A stretch of DNA of 64,000 bases from contig WHUX01000237.1 of NCBI GenBank assembly GCA_015179025.1, forward strand, positions 1 to 64,000, given 5' to 3'. The position numbers were made by a program, and so were the translations under genes. This document shows, in pieces, positions 33,546-43,349 of the stretch (within the stretch, counting starts at the first letter, position 1; each line of letters starts with the position of its first letter). The DNA is from Terfezia claveryi (Eukaryota > Ascomycota > Pezizomycetes > Pezizales > Pezizaceae). Below the pieces are notes generated by a model. It was given only the letters and a program-made list of their open reading frames with translations. It was not told the DNA's origin and made no database searches.

Positions 33546-33567
33546 ATTACCTGTATTATAGGTGATT
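33546..33567. repeat. Single degenerate H2 palindrome
   Basis: ATTACCTGTATTATAGGTGAT, the same form as the 31405-31912 array, in the gap between the c3 and c2 wrecks. Confidence 0.6.
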
Positions 33568-33599
33568 AAAATTCTCTACACTAAAATGATAATAAATTT

Positions 33600-35900
33600 T
33601 TCAGTATTGTCCCTTAAATGATAAGTATTTTCTTTACAGTTTGTCCTTACAAAATAGCTGCGATATATCAAAAAAGACTCTGGAGACTTTTAGAGGAGTA
33701 ATGGCTGCTCAAGATAATAAAGAACTCTTACTTAAACTTACTAGTAAAGGCTTATTTATAATTTCAGAAATACTGGAGAGTAAGACATATCTACTGGATC
33801 AACTAAAAGCAAAGATAGTAGAGGTGGCCAAGCAAATAGCTCTTGCTTAAAATGTTACTCTAAGGGTTATTGGATAGTAAGTTGAAGCTACAGTATACTT
33901 ACTGAAAGAGTAAGATTAGTTAATTATTACAAGAACTAGGGATGGTATAACATTCTATTTCCTCTTGTTAGTATTAGGGGCAATAGACAGAACTATAATA
34001 GTGGTGACACCTCAAATCTCATTGGAAAATTATCATATATATATTCATATTGCTCTATTAAGTGTATAGCTAATAGTTCTATAGCTAGAGACTATAATGA
34101 AGTATATGATTAAGACATATGTAATGAATACATAAGGTCTGGCTGAAGATACTACTTTAGTCAAGAAGGCAATGTTAGGCTATTATCAAGTTATTTTTGT
34201 TTGCCCCGAACTCTGGAAGGTTAATCATCCAGTATTTCAATATCTATCAAAATCCAAAATTTTTACTAAGTATTTATTGAGATTCGTAATTAATGAGGTT
34301 TACTTGTATTATCAATGGTTAGTTGATAAAAGTCTTCTTGTTCTTAGAGTATCTTATACTAACTTATATACCTTAGGTATATATTTCATACAGACTATAT
34401 CAACTTGGGTTTATTACAAATATTATTCTCTAAGATAGCTTTTATAGCACTATTTGCAACCATTCTACTTTATATTCGGGGATTTATCTATACAACTTTA
34501 TGGTTTCCAAAAGATTATGCTTCAATCCAGCATTCAGTAAACTATTAAAATATATGCCTAAGTACTCAGACTATCTGCAGCAATCTGGAATCCTATAAAG
34601 ATCTGAAGTTTCTATTGCCTAAGTCAATGAAATTAGACTATAGAGAAGAAATCTAGAAAACTATAATATTTACTGATAGTTTAAAGGAGTATTATTGAAT
34701 CTTTACGCAATTGGCTAGATCTTTACTCTGCAATATATTTAAACATAATCCTAAAGTGATACTCGAATATTTAACTAGAATTACTACAGAACATAGAGCT
34801 TATAATCTCTAATGATTTATTGCAAGTAATTGCAGTATTTTGGTTTGTACAGATACATCTGGAATAGGCTTAGATATTCTAGATATTGAAAGGGTAGTAT
34901 AATAGCATCTCTCTCAATACTACAACTTAAGTTCACTTTACTAGCATTTTGGGTGAAAAGCACATCAATAAGATATTTAAGGTATTGGAATACTCTTCTG
35001 TACTTTCTATACTAAAATTACTACAGAATATACCCCCGAGGCACAAATTTATACTCATGTATGAGACCATCCTAATTATAGTACAGTAGCGCAAGACATA
35101 GTCAGATTTGATCTAGGTTTGTAGACTCTAACTACTGAATATGCACTTAGGAGAAAAGCTGAATCTATGAATACTGGGATATCAAAAGCTACCAAACTTA
35201 TGATCTCAAAAGAATTCTCTGAGTTGATACTTAAAGAGACTAGTACAAACTCGAATCAGGATCCTACCATTATCAAAAATACACTAAATGCATATAATAT
35301 TAATAAAATACAAGTTTCCTCTAAACACAAAGTGAGCAAATCTTTACTATTAGTTTGTAGAGCTATTCTATCCTTTATGAATATAAATAAATACTATTGA
35401 CAGATTATTTTGAAATATCTTAGGGAATGCCCTATACTCTCAACTTGCTATCCTTATTATAATATCTGCTAAGCAATGCAAATTCCCCTTGAGATTAGAG
35501 CCTTAATCCCACCAAAACTAATGCTGTTCCCACAAAGTATTTGCCTTATAAAAACTATCACTTCTCCTCTACAAGACCTCAAGAATATCTTACAGCAGAA
35601 CCTGACTCAATTGTGTAGAACTTAATAGTGAGGTATAGGCAGAACAAAAAGATTTTGTCCCTACTTACTAAGTGTTTTATTAAACCAAAAGTAGATTAAT
35701 CTTATTGTTACCTATTTGGTATTCATTAAGATACTTGAACCTATCTCTAAAGCTATTAATAAAAAAGAATCCAGATATTTTGGAGATGTCAAGCTTACTA
35801 TAATCAACAAAGTTTTTAATAAAGTTATTATAATAATACAGGACCAACCCCTAGCTGCTATACCTTCTCCACCTTCATGATCTATAGTACCTTAACCTAT
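33600..35900 (+). pseudogene. E4: wreck of the RecQ-like helicase c2
   Basis: Aligns along its length with c2 of E1: NVTLRVIG and LIITRTRDGITF (Walker A lost, GxGKT now DGIT), GYYQVIFVCPEL, FVINEVYLYYQW (DEVH now NEVY), SNCSILVCTDTSGIGLDILD, QIILKYLRECPILSTCYPYY (zinc-binding tail), and the C-terminal RFCPYLLSVLLNQK against RFVPYSASALLTQK in E1. Dozens of stops. Long dead. Confidence 0.8.
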
Positions 35901-36239
35901 ATTGACTAAACTTACTAATAACTCTAATAATACTTCCTAGTAATGCCCACTAGTTCAACTACTCTTATGTTTACCTTCTAAGTCTTGAAAAGTCCTTTCT
36001 TGTAAATGTATTAAAAAAGGCCCTCACTCCTAAGTGAACCTAGGATTTAAACCTCAGCCCACTAACTTTCAGCCTGCTCACCATTAATTACCTCAGCTTA
36101 TTTAATGTATTACTAATCCCATTTGCTTGTAATATACCAGTTTGACTCATATTTAATCTAATAGAGATTTTACATACTATACTTTAGTAGATAATACATG
36201 CTTATAACAACATCTATTACTAAATCACAAATATTTCCC
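35901..36239. other. AT-rich decayed spacer
   Basis: No gene or repeat recognised. It lies between the helicase wreck and the minus-strand c1 wreck, the place of the convergent c1/c2 spacer in E1. Confidence 0.3.
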
Positions 36240-36585
36240 ATCCCCTTTAAGCTAGATCTTTAGTTATCTCCTGCTTGACTATCACTATCCTCCAATACCC
36301 AACTATCATCACCTCCTTACTTATCTATAGACTCCTAGCCTTTATCTATCTCAAAGCTCCCTCCCTCATGCTATATACTTCTTTTCTCACATATCAGATC
36401 ATATACTATATCCCAATACTCTATTTTACTTTCATCCTCCTTATCAACTTCATCTCCTTTACCACTTCCCCTATTATTCCCTGCCACCAAATCATTGTCT
36501 ACTCACACCTCTATATTCTCTTCTAAATTGTCTTTTAAATTCTCTTATTCCTCTTTCTACTGCTTTTCCTCTTCCCTTAACTCTT
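36240..36585 (-). pseudogene. E4: wreck of the c1 C terminus
   Basis: Minus-strand text with few stops: LREEEKQ, GDEVDKEDESKIEYWDIVYD, GGSFEIDKG, GGDDSWVLEDSDSQ. It resembles the acidic tail of E1 c1 (FREEEERY, EDEEDSDVDYGEVEYGW, EEGFEINSLG, EDALSMLGDSD). Convergent with the helicase wreck as in E1. The upstream part was cut off by A2 at 36586. Acid-rich similarity is weak on its own; position and orientation support it. Confidence 0.5.
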
Positions 36586-37265
36586 TGTAATGAATGGTAC
36601 TAGACAGTATTCATTCTGTACCGTTTATACAATCTATATCCGTAGACACGGACGTTTGTGTATTTCGGTTCTACTGAGGTAAGACCTCAGAAGGGTAGGG
36701 AGATTACTATGTGGGACGTTCCCGAAGGGAACAGTAATTAACTGGTGTAATCTATCTTATATGATTTGTGCTATCTAAGCTATATGATCTTGATCTGATC
36801 GGAATATAGGCTTGCTTGCTCTGAAGGCTTGCTTGGTTGCTTCTTGTCTTTCTGTGGATTCCAGAGGGAATCCAGCGGCCTATTTATACTCCTCTGAGAT
36901 CTGATGACTAAGGAAATAAATACAATAAAGGGTGGCACACCAGAAGGTGGTGCACTGTACAAAAGGGGTCATGTGGCCATGGTAATGAGTCACACGCCTT
37001 AAACAATGGTCATGTGGCCATAGTAATGAGTCACACGCCTTAAACAGAGGTCACGCGGCCATAATGAGGGTGTCTTCATATGGCAAGTGCCATGGAACTT
37101 CCCATGGCAGATTCCATATGCTATGGACGCTTATAAAGCAATAGGAGGTGGTAGAAGGCTAGTCCTTCAACCGAGAGGCTTAGTTACATAAACATAGTAG
37201 TAATATAGGAAATACAAAAGTATATAATCAATTATATAAGTAATGAAATAACATTCTCCATTACA
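36586..37265 (-). repeat. 3' LTR of A2
   Basis: 680 bp, reverse complement of the A1 LTR (ends TGTAATGAA ... CATTACA on the plus strand). Confidence 0.92.
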
Positions 37266-37293
37266 CTTCCCCACATAGAAAGATTTCCTATCC

Positions 37294-38913
37294 TTACTTC
37301 CTTCGCTCTACCATATTGGTTTCCATACGTCCTAAGATTTGATGCATTGTTAATACATTAGCATTAACGTGAATATCCTTAGTGTTTCCTTGACTCATGA
37401 TTCTATCTAGTTCTTGTTGGATGAGAGCTCGAGTCTCATCTTTGGTTCGTGGTCCTTGTTTTCCTTTAGTCCTTCGACGTCTCTTCAATGTGTCTTCCAT
37501 GCTTCCGGTCGTCCAGAAGTCTTGAAGAATTTCGGTGGTGATATCCTTGGCGTTTACCCAGGAATCATATTTAGGAAGGTATCCTAGCCATCTGACCTTA
37601 TATTGTCTTTCTCCAGTTCGAGGAGCTGTTCTGAATTCTAATACCTTTTCAACTTCATAACGATCGTCTTGAATTGGTCCTGGTTCCTGAGATTGTCTGT
37701 GAGGGAACTGGGTAGGATCGTTTTTGTAGTATGGTTTGAGTTTGCTGATATGAAAAGTATTATATATGAGGTGGAGATCAGGTTGACTGGATAGGTCTAG
37801 GCTATAGTTATTGCGTTTCCGATTACTGGAAATAATGGGAAATGGGCCTAGCCATTTTGGTTTGAGCTTGGATGAGATATTCGATAGGTTGATATTTTCT
37901 GAGGAAAGCATAACTTGTTGTCCGACTGAAAATTTGGCTGTATTGGGTAGTCGTTTGTTCGCTTGAGATGCTTGAGTCTTCTTGGCGTCATATAGGTTTT
38001 TAGACGTTACCTCATGACGTTCATTTGCTGGTACATATACATTAATGGGGTATGGAAGTATCGATACGCCAAGATGTGCATTAAAACCAAATAGTGTGGA
38101 AAAGGGACTATTCTGTCTAGCGGTATTATATCTAGAGTTAAGTTTCAACTGTATCTCTGGTAGTTTCTGTAGCCAATCAAATCCTTCGATTTTACAGGCT
38201 CTTGCTACTTGTAGAATTTCTTTGTTCACAATTTCCGATTGTCCGTCTGCACGTGGATGATATGCGGTGGACGGTTCCAAATTGATTCCTTTATTCCTAG
38301 CCCAATCTTGAAAGTGCGTTGACATAAAAAGAGTGTCGCGGTCAAAAACAATACAGAAAGGGTATCCCATTGTCGGGACTACATGAGTATCAAAGGTAGC
38401 AGTACATTGTTCTGCTGTGAAATTATCTGAGATAGGAATAAGAAACTTGAATCCTGATTGTCTATCAACAATCGTCCAAAGTCGTGAAATACAAACTATA
38501 TGATCTTCTTCAACAGGAATATTCGGGTACAAAATTGAACACTTAGTAAACACAGGTGCTACTTTAAGAAAATCCATCGATATGTCAGTCCATAGCCTGC
38601 TTGGTACATGTAATGGGGTTACGAGTCCAAGTGGCGCCTTGTTGGAATACTTTGTCCGTTGACAAGTATCACAACTTCTGATATAGTCTTTAGTTGGTTC
38701 TGCAAAGGACTGGCAATCATATCGGTCAGTAAGATATTTCATCGTTTTTTCAATGCTACCATGAGCGGTTGCTTTATGTGCATCTTTAATAACCAATTCG
38801 AGATAGTTCTTACCTTCGATGTTAAACGTAGAGGGCAAGACTAGTCTCCATTGTCCTTGTCGGTTCTTGACATACAAAAATCCATCTTTTCTTCTATGAT
38901 CCTTACGATTCAC
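37294..38913 (-). CDS. Integrase with chromodomain of A2, intact
   Basis: 539 codons, unbroken. It has HHCC (VIKDAHKATAHGSIEKTM ... SCDTCQRTK), catalytic D (SMDFLKVAP), D (FDRDTLFMS), E (DGQSEIVNKE), the GQQVMLSSENI and HISKLKPYYK region, and chromodomain YEVEKVLEFRTAPRTG with KVRWLGYLPKYDSW. A charged tail follows (KRRRRTKGKQGPRTKDE). Integrates element cDNA; chromodomain targeting is known for this clade. The start may be internal to a polyprotein. Confidence 0.92.
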   Translation of the reverse strand: MNRKDHRRKDGFLYVKNRQGQWRLVLPSTFNIEGKNYLELVIKDAHKATAHGSIEKTMKYLTDRYDCQSFAEPTKDYIRSCDTCQRTKYSNKAPLGLVTPLHVPSRLWTDISMDFLKVAPVFTKCSILYPNIPVEEDHIVCISRLWTIVDRQSGFKFLIPISDNFTAEQCTATFDTHVVPTMGYPFCIVFDRDTLFMSTHFQDWARNKGINLEPSTAYHPRADGQSEIVNKEILQVARACKIEGFDWLQKLPEIQLKLNSRYNTARQNSPFSTLFGFNAHLGVSILPYPINVYVPANERHEVTSKNLYDAKKTQASQANKRLPNTAKFSVGQQVMLSSENINLSNISSKLKPKWLGPFPIISSNRKRNNYSLDLSSQPDLHLIYNTFHISKLKPYYKNDPTQFPHRQSQEPGPIQDDRYEVEKVLEFRTAPRTGERQYKVRWLGYLPKYDSWVNAKDITTEILQDFWTTGSMEDTLKRRRRTKGKQGPRTKDETRALIQQELDRIMSQGNTKDIHVNANVLTMHQILGRMETNMVERRK

Positions 38914-38934
38914 AAAGGTATCATAATAGTTCTT

Positions 38935-40262
38935 CTAGATAGGACATACTTTCATGCATGATTGATATGCGGCTTTCATACCTGTTCTTTGGTCAAGCCA
39001 GTGTGTGATGAAGTAGTCCTTGTCGTCTTCCCATCCGTCGCAGATGTGCTTCTCTTCAATGAGCTTGTTTAGGCTCAGTTCAATCCTTGTGTTGAAGTCA
39101 TTGATGGTGGGTTTCTTCTCCTTGCATGTAGAAGCTTTATGTCCTGAAAACTTACAGAAATCACAACGCTGTCTGGAGGTCTTGGTATCTTGAATGAAGG
39201 AGGGTAAATCTTCGTCAATGGCTACTCGCTTTTTAGAACGAGTGGTGATGGCACCGGTGTTGATTGGAATCGCATTACTGCTACTACCGGTTGCAGCTGG
39301 TTGTTGAGGTGCATTCCATAGTTGTTGTGAAGCAACAGGAGTATTCATGATCTCCTGTTCCATTTGTCAGTTGGTCATCTGTTCGGTAGGGTTACTGAAC
39401 TGAATGCTAGGTTGGAGAGTAGGTCGTGTTGGCTTATTGGTAATCCATCTTTTTGCCCATTCTCCGATTTCCTGGATAGCTTCTTCGTGGCTGAGAGCTT
39501 GTGGAGGTAGGTGAACTGGCGTTTGTTGTACTGGTGCTAGTTCCTTTTGAGGCTCATTTGCGGATACGAGGTGCGCAATACGAGTCGTAAGGAATTCCTT
39601 CTCCTTCTTAAGAACTGAGGCTGTCAGGTCACAGTTCAAACTGCCATGTCCGTGGTGGTTGCAGATTGCACATGTTTCGACGGTGAACATGCGGTTGTTC
39701 ATGGCGTGGGAGCTGCCATGAACTGGACAGTAAAAATCACGGCAAAAGGACCAGTACATCCTTTTATGTTGTTGCCAATTGCTATAAGCCAAGTCGATAG
39801 CAATTTCCTTCGCTTCTTCGGGAGTGAGAGATTTTTGTTGAATGTTTTCAGAAAATGGAGGCCTATATCTTAGTCTAAGAACTGTTAAGGGTTTGTTCTT
39901 ATTTATATTGGGTACACGACATACCCACTGAAAACTTCTTCTGGTATGGTGGATAGAGTCTCGTCGTTTGAGGACTCTTCTTCCTTCATCATGTCATATT
40001 CACTCTCTTCATCCTGGATGCCCTCGAAGTATGGACAGAAGATATAGTGTCCAAGTTCTTCGGCTCTTCCACGATATTTGTTGAAGTCACAGTCGACATA
40101 CTTGAAATTGATAGCTTTGCGAGAAACCATATTGTTCTGAGTAGAGGTTTCTGGTGAGTAGAAAGTTCTTAAAGCGTTGGTAAAGATGTTGTGGTTGTAG
40201 GTATAGTTAGGAGGATCGATGCTGTTGGAGATATAATCGTCCTCGGTGGTGGGAGTGTCCAA
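38935..40262 (-). CDS. Zinc-knuckle spacer domain of A2
   Basis: Between RNase H and integrase. It has an acidic start (EEESSNDETLSTIPEEVF), a Cys/His cluster (WSFCRDFYCPVHGSSHAMNN), knuckle 1 CAICNHHGHGSLNC, a Pro/Gln linker, a basic SKKRVAIDEDLPSF, knuckle 2 CDFCKFSGHKASTC, and a C-terminal IEEKHICDGWEDDKDY part. Stops at 39367, 39903 and 38935 divide it. Second knuckles are usual in Gag, not here. Function unknown. Confidence 0.65.
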
Positions 40263-41388
40263 GTATTTATGCTTCCTTATAGAGCGTCTGCTATCAAATT
40301 TTCCTTTCCTGCTGTATGCTGTATATCGGTATCAAATTCTATTAGGTAATATTACCATCACCTCAATTTCTGGCTTGCAGGTGTTTGAGTATGAAATGTT
40401 ACTAATGGTTTGTGGTCGGTAAGGATACTGAACTTGTGACCTCTTAGTTGTGCTTCAAAAAATTTTAATGAGTCAATAATCGCTAATAATTCCTTTTGAA
40501 AGGTAGGATAATTGAGTTATGCTAGATTAAATTTTCTAGAGTGGAAGGATGATGGTCTGATATGCATTAATGGTCCTTGACCTATCCAAGATCCTAGTCT
40601 TACATCACTAGCATCACAGAGTAAATATTTGGGTTCAGTAGATTCATTATTCCAGGGTTTTAAAACATGTGGGGAATTCACGAGTTCCTTGAGTTTTCCA
40701 AACGCTGCATTATGAGTATCTGTCCATTTCCATTTCTTTGTTTCTCCTTGCAGTTCTGATAGGGTGCTTGCATACGATGCCAAGTCAGGAATAAATCTGC
40801 TGAGATAATTAACGATTCCAAGGAACACTCTAAGATCCTTTTTCCTTGTAGGAGTTGGAAATGTTAATATAGTAGTCCTCTTCTTCAGGTCTACATGTAA
40901 TCCATCTGATGTTAAAACGTGTCCTAAGATTTCCAATCTTGGAGTAAAGAACTGGCATTTGTTTTCTTTGAGATAAAATTTCTCGTCCTGTAGACGTTGA
41001 AGTACTTTCTTCAATAATTCTACATGTTCTTCATACGTTTTGGAGAATATAATAATATTATCAATATAGATGATTAAATTTTATAGACCATGTCCTTAAA
41101 AATTTCATGCATAATGCGAACCATGGTAGCAGGTGCGTTACGATCCCCTTGTTGCATAACTCTACTTCTGAAATATCCCATGTGACATAAAAAAGTAGAG
41201 TGTTGCTCAGATTCTTTTTTGTTCCTGATATTAAAAAATCCATCGCCTAAGTCGAGCTTAGTCTAAATGGGATTCTCCACTACTAGTTCAATTGCTTCAT
41301 TAATATCTGGCAATAGAGTGTGGTCCGGTTCGACAGCTAAATTGCAGTCTCGACAGTCATTGACATGTCTGGCTTCTTCCGGTTTATC
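40263..41388 (-). pseudogene. Reverse transcriptase and RNase H of A2
   Basis: The RT box again reads YIDN (near 41075-41045), with VMQQGDRNAPATM upstream. RNase H shows YLLCDASDVRLGSWIGQ and, in another frame, TILTDHKPLVTFHT. A TGA at 41389 replaces the CGA seen in A1. Several further breaks. Confidence 0.85.
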
Positions 41389-41981
41389 TCATTTAGGGAT
41401 AGTGAACATGACTACAGCATTTGTGTCATTTTCTACTCTATATATACGACCTGATGCTTCTTCTTCGACTAATTTGTTGTGGATTTGTTGTCTAAATCGA
41501 TGTCCTGAGGGTCGCCATTTTGGTATCCAAGTAGCTCCTGCTTTTGGTTTGATAGAGTAATTAATTTTTCTTAGTGGCGGTAATTCCCGTGGAATTGTCT
41601 TGGGAAATAATAAGGGAAACTCCGTTACAGGGTTGAATTGTTTCTGTACCGTAGAAACAGCTGTCATGAGTTCTCTTTCTGAATCAGTTTCTTCTGCGTC
41701 ACTAATATTTTCCCAATTATCTAGTTCACTATAATCTGTGACTGATTCACAGCTGACCTGTGTATATGCTGATCTTATACCATTCGCCATGGTTCTAGAT
41801 CCCTTCCATACACTTAGCTGGAATTGTGGAATGTTTTCCGGCTGGATAGTAACTGGTTCCTGATAGGCAGGAATTATTGCTCGCACTTTGCTGAGAGCAG
41901 GTTCTCCTAGTATCATGTCCCATCCAGTCAAATGAGCTACATAGAACGTTCGTTCTTCTACATAACCTATCCAATCAAGTT
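41389..41981 (-). pseudogene. Protease end and RT start of A2, cut by E1
   Basis: Open for 180 codons: DMILGEPALSKVRAI (the protease ILGxP strand), acidic linker NWENISDAEETDSERE, then FRQQIHNKLVEEEASGRIYR leading into the RT. The upstream half of the protease continues at 59333. Confidence 0.8.
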
Positions 41982-43022
41982 CATCAGCAAAAATAATATT
42001 TGCGTCCTGTGCGTCAGACGTATGTAACGCATGGGACGATAACTCAAAATCAGGACGCGAACGCTTGTTGCGCCAGCGTCCTGACGCACTGGGACGTTGC
42101 TCACACGCCTGGGACGCAACACATATTCTTGGCAGTTGCGCTTGTGTCTAGGATGCACTGTAACGTTGCTCACACGCCTGGGACGCAACACCAATGCTGG
42201 GCAGTTGCTCTCGCATCTGGGACGCACTGGAACGTTGCCACCGCGCTTTAGACGCACTGCAACGTTGCCCCCTCGCCTGGGACGCAACACCAATACTGGG
42301 CAGTTGCTCTCGCATCTGGGATGCACTGGGATGTTGCCCCCGTGCCTGGGACGCAAGCATACATGCAACCTTTGTCCCGACGCACTTGGTGGGTAAACAC
42401 AACCCGCTTACAGCTTGCATCTGCTTCGTTCTTACACCAGCCAGCTATGTAGCCGGGTTTGCAACCTTTGAATATGCATGCAGCAGAAATATTCATTGTA
42501 TTCGCCAATTATTATATACACAGAGAGGTATTTAGCAATAGATATGTACACGGAACATATGTGCAGCAACACTCGCTCTAATTCTCGTTGTATCCATCAC
42601 TCTAACTTAGGCTCTAAAGCTCGCTCTAATTCTCCCTCTAATGCTCTCTCTAATACTCGCTGTAATATGCTGGGAATAATGAGCAAAGGGAAAAAGCGCG
42701 GGGAAGGGAAGTATATATACAGGAAAACCATAGTTGCCAAGGCCGACTGCTAAGGCCGACAATTTAGACTTTCCGAAGACAATGAGATAGGGGATAATAA
42801 GAGAAGTGGCACGACAGTGATCAACGGCGCTCAGCCCCCCTTTCGCCTGCGGGTGCCGTACTACTCAATGCCTGGCCTGGTAATAGTCATATTGGGAAAT
42901 CGTAGTCGTGGTACTGCGAACGAGACAAGTACTGCGATTTGTGCGGAGTTCACGCTTTGTGATATATCCCGTAGGAATTCATGCATGCGCGGGCTCATAT
43001 AAGTATATATATGCGAGAAACC
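41982..43022 (+). repeat. Left inverted arm of E1
   Basis: Inverted copy of about 58370-59332 with high identity. Its outer half is a minisatellite of units like GGGACGCAACACCAATGCTG plus GGCAGTTGCTCTCGCATCT. The inner half has AGAGCGAG-type repeats (42570-42660) and unique sequence. Decayed copies are at 16274-17316, 18103-19050 and 22100-23000. Confidence 0.88.
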
Positions 43023-43033
43023 TGCTCTCGTGA

Positions 43034-43087
43034 CCAGACTCTTAGTACCTACATGTAATTATTTTAGTGCTACGGTTAAGAGTCTGG
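43034..43087. repeat. H3 hairpin, left copy
   Basis: CCAGACTCTTA (43034-43044) pairs with TAAGAGTCTGG (43077-43087), an 11-bp perfect stem with a 32-nt loop. Mirror partner at 56635-56676. Confidence 0.75.
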
Positions 43088-43109
43088 TAGTAACCTACTC
43101 CGAAATTGC

Positions 43110-43145
43110 CACGCTAGTTCCTCCGAGCTCGGAGAAACTAGCGTG
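43110..43145. repeat. H4 hairpin, left copy
   Basis: CACGCTAGTT, CTCCGAGCTCGGAG and AACTAGCGTG form an almost perfect 36-bp palindrome. Mirror partner at 56569-56611. Confidence 0.8.
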
Positions 43146-43349
43146 GAAACTATGCAATACGCTAGTGGCTTCGGAGCAGAATATGTAATACAGTATTTGT
43201 TTTGGAACGTAAATATTTATTTTTGAACATCTCAACAAAAACATCCCGGAACACGGCGAAATCTAGACTGCTAATCAGAACCAATAACTGTCTTCAAGTG
43301 CATCGGGAGATCAGTGAATTAGGGTATTGCAGAAATACAGTTCGCTATT

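Noticed and set aside
42000..42760. ORFs of about 80-130 codons in the E1 arms on both strands
   Set aside because: They follow the GGGACGCA-type minisatellite and are absent in decayed arms; no conserved protein.
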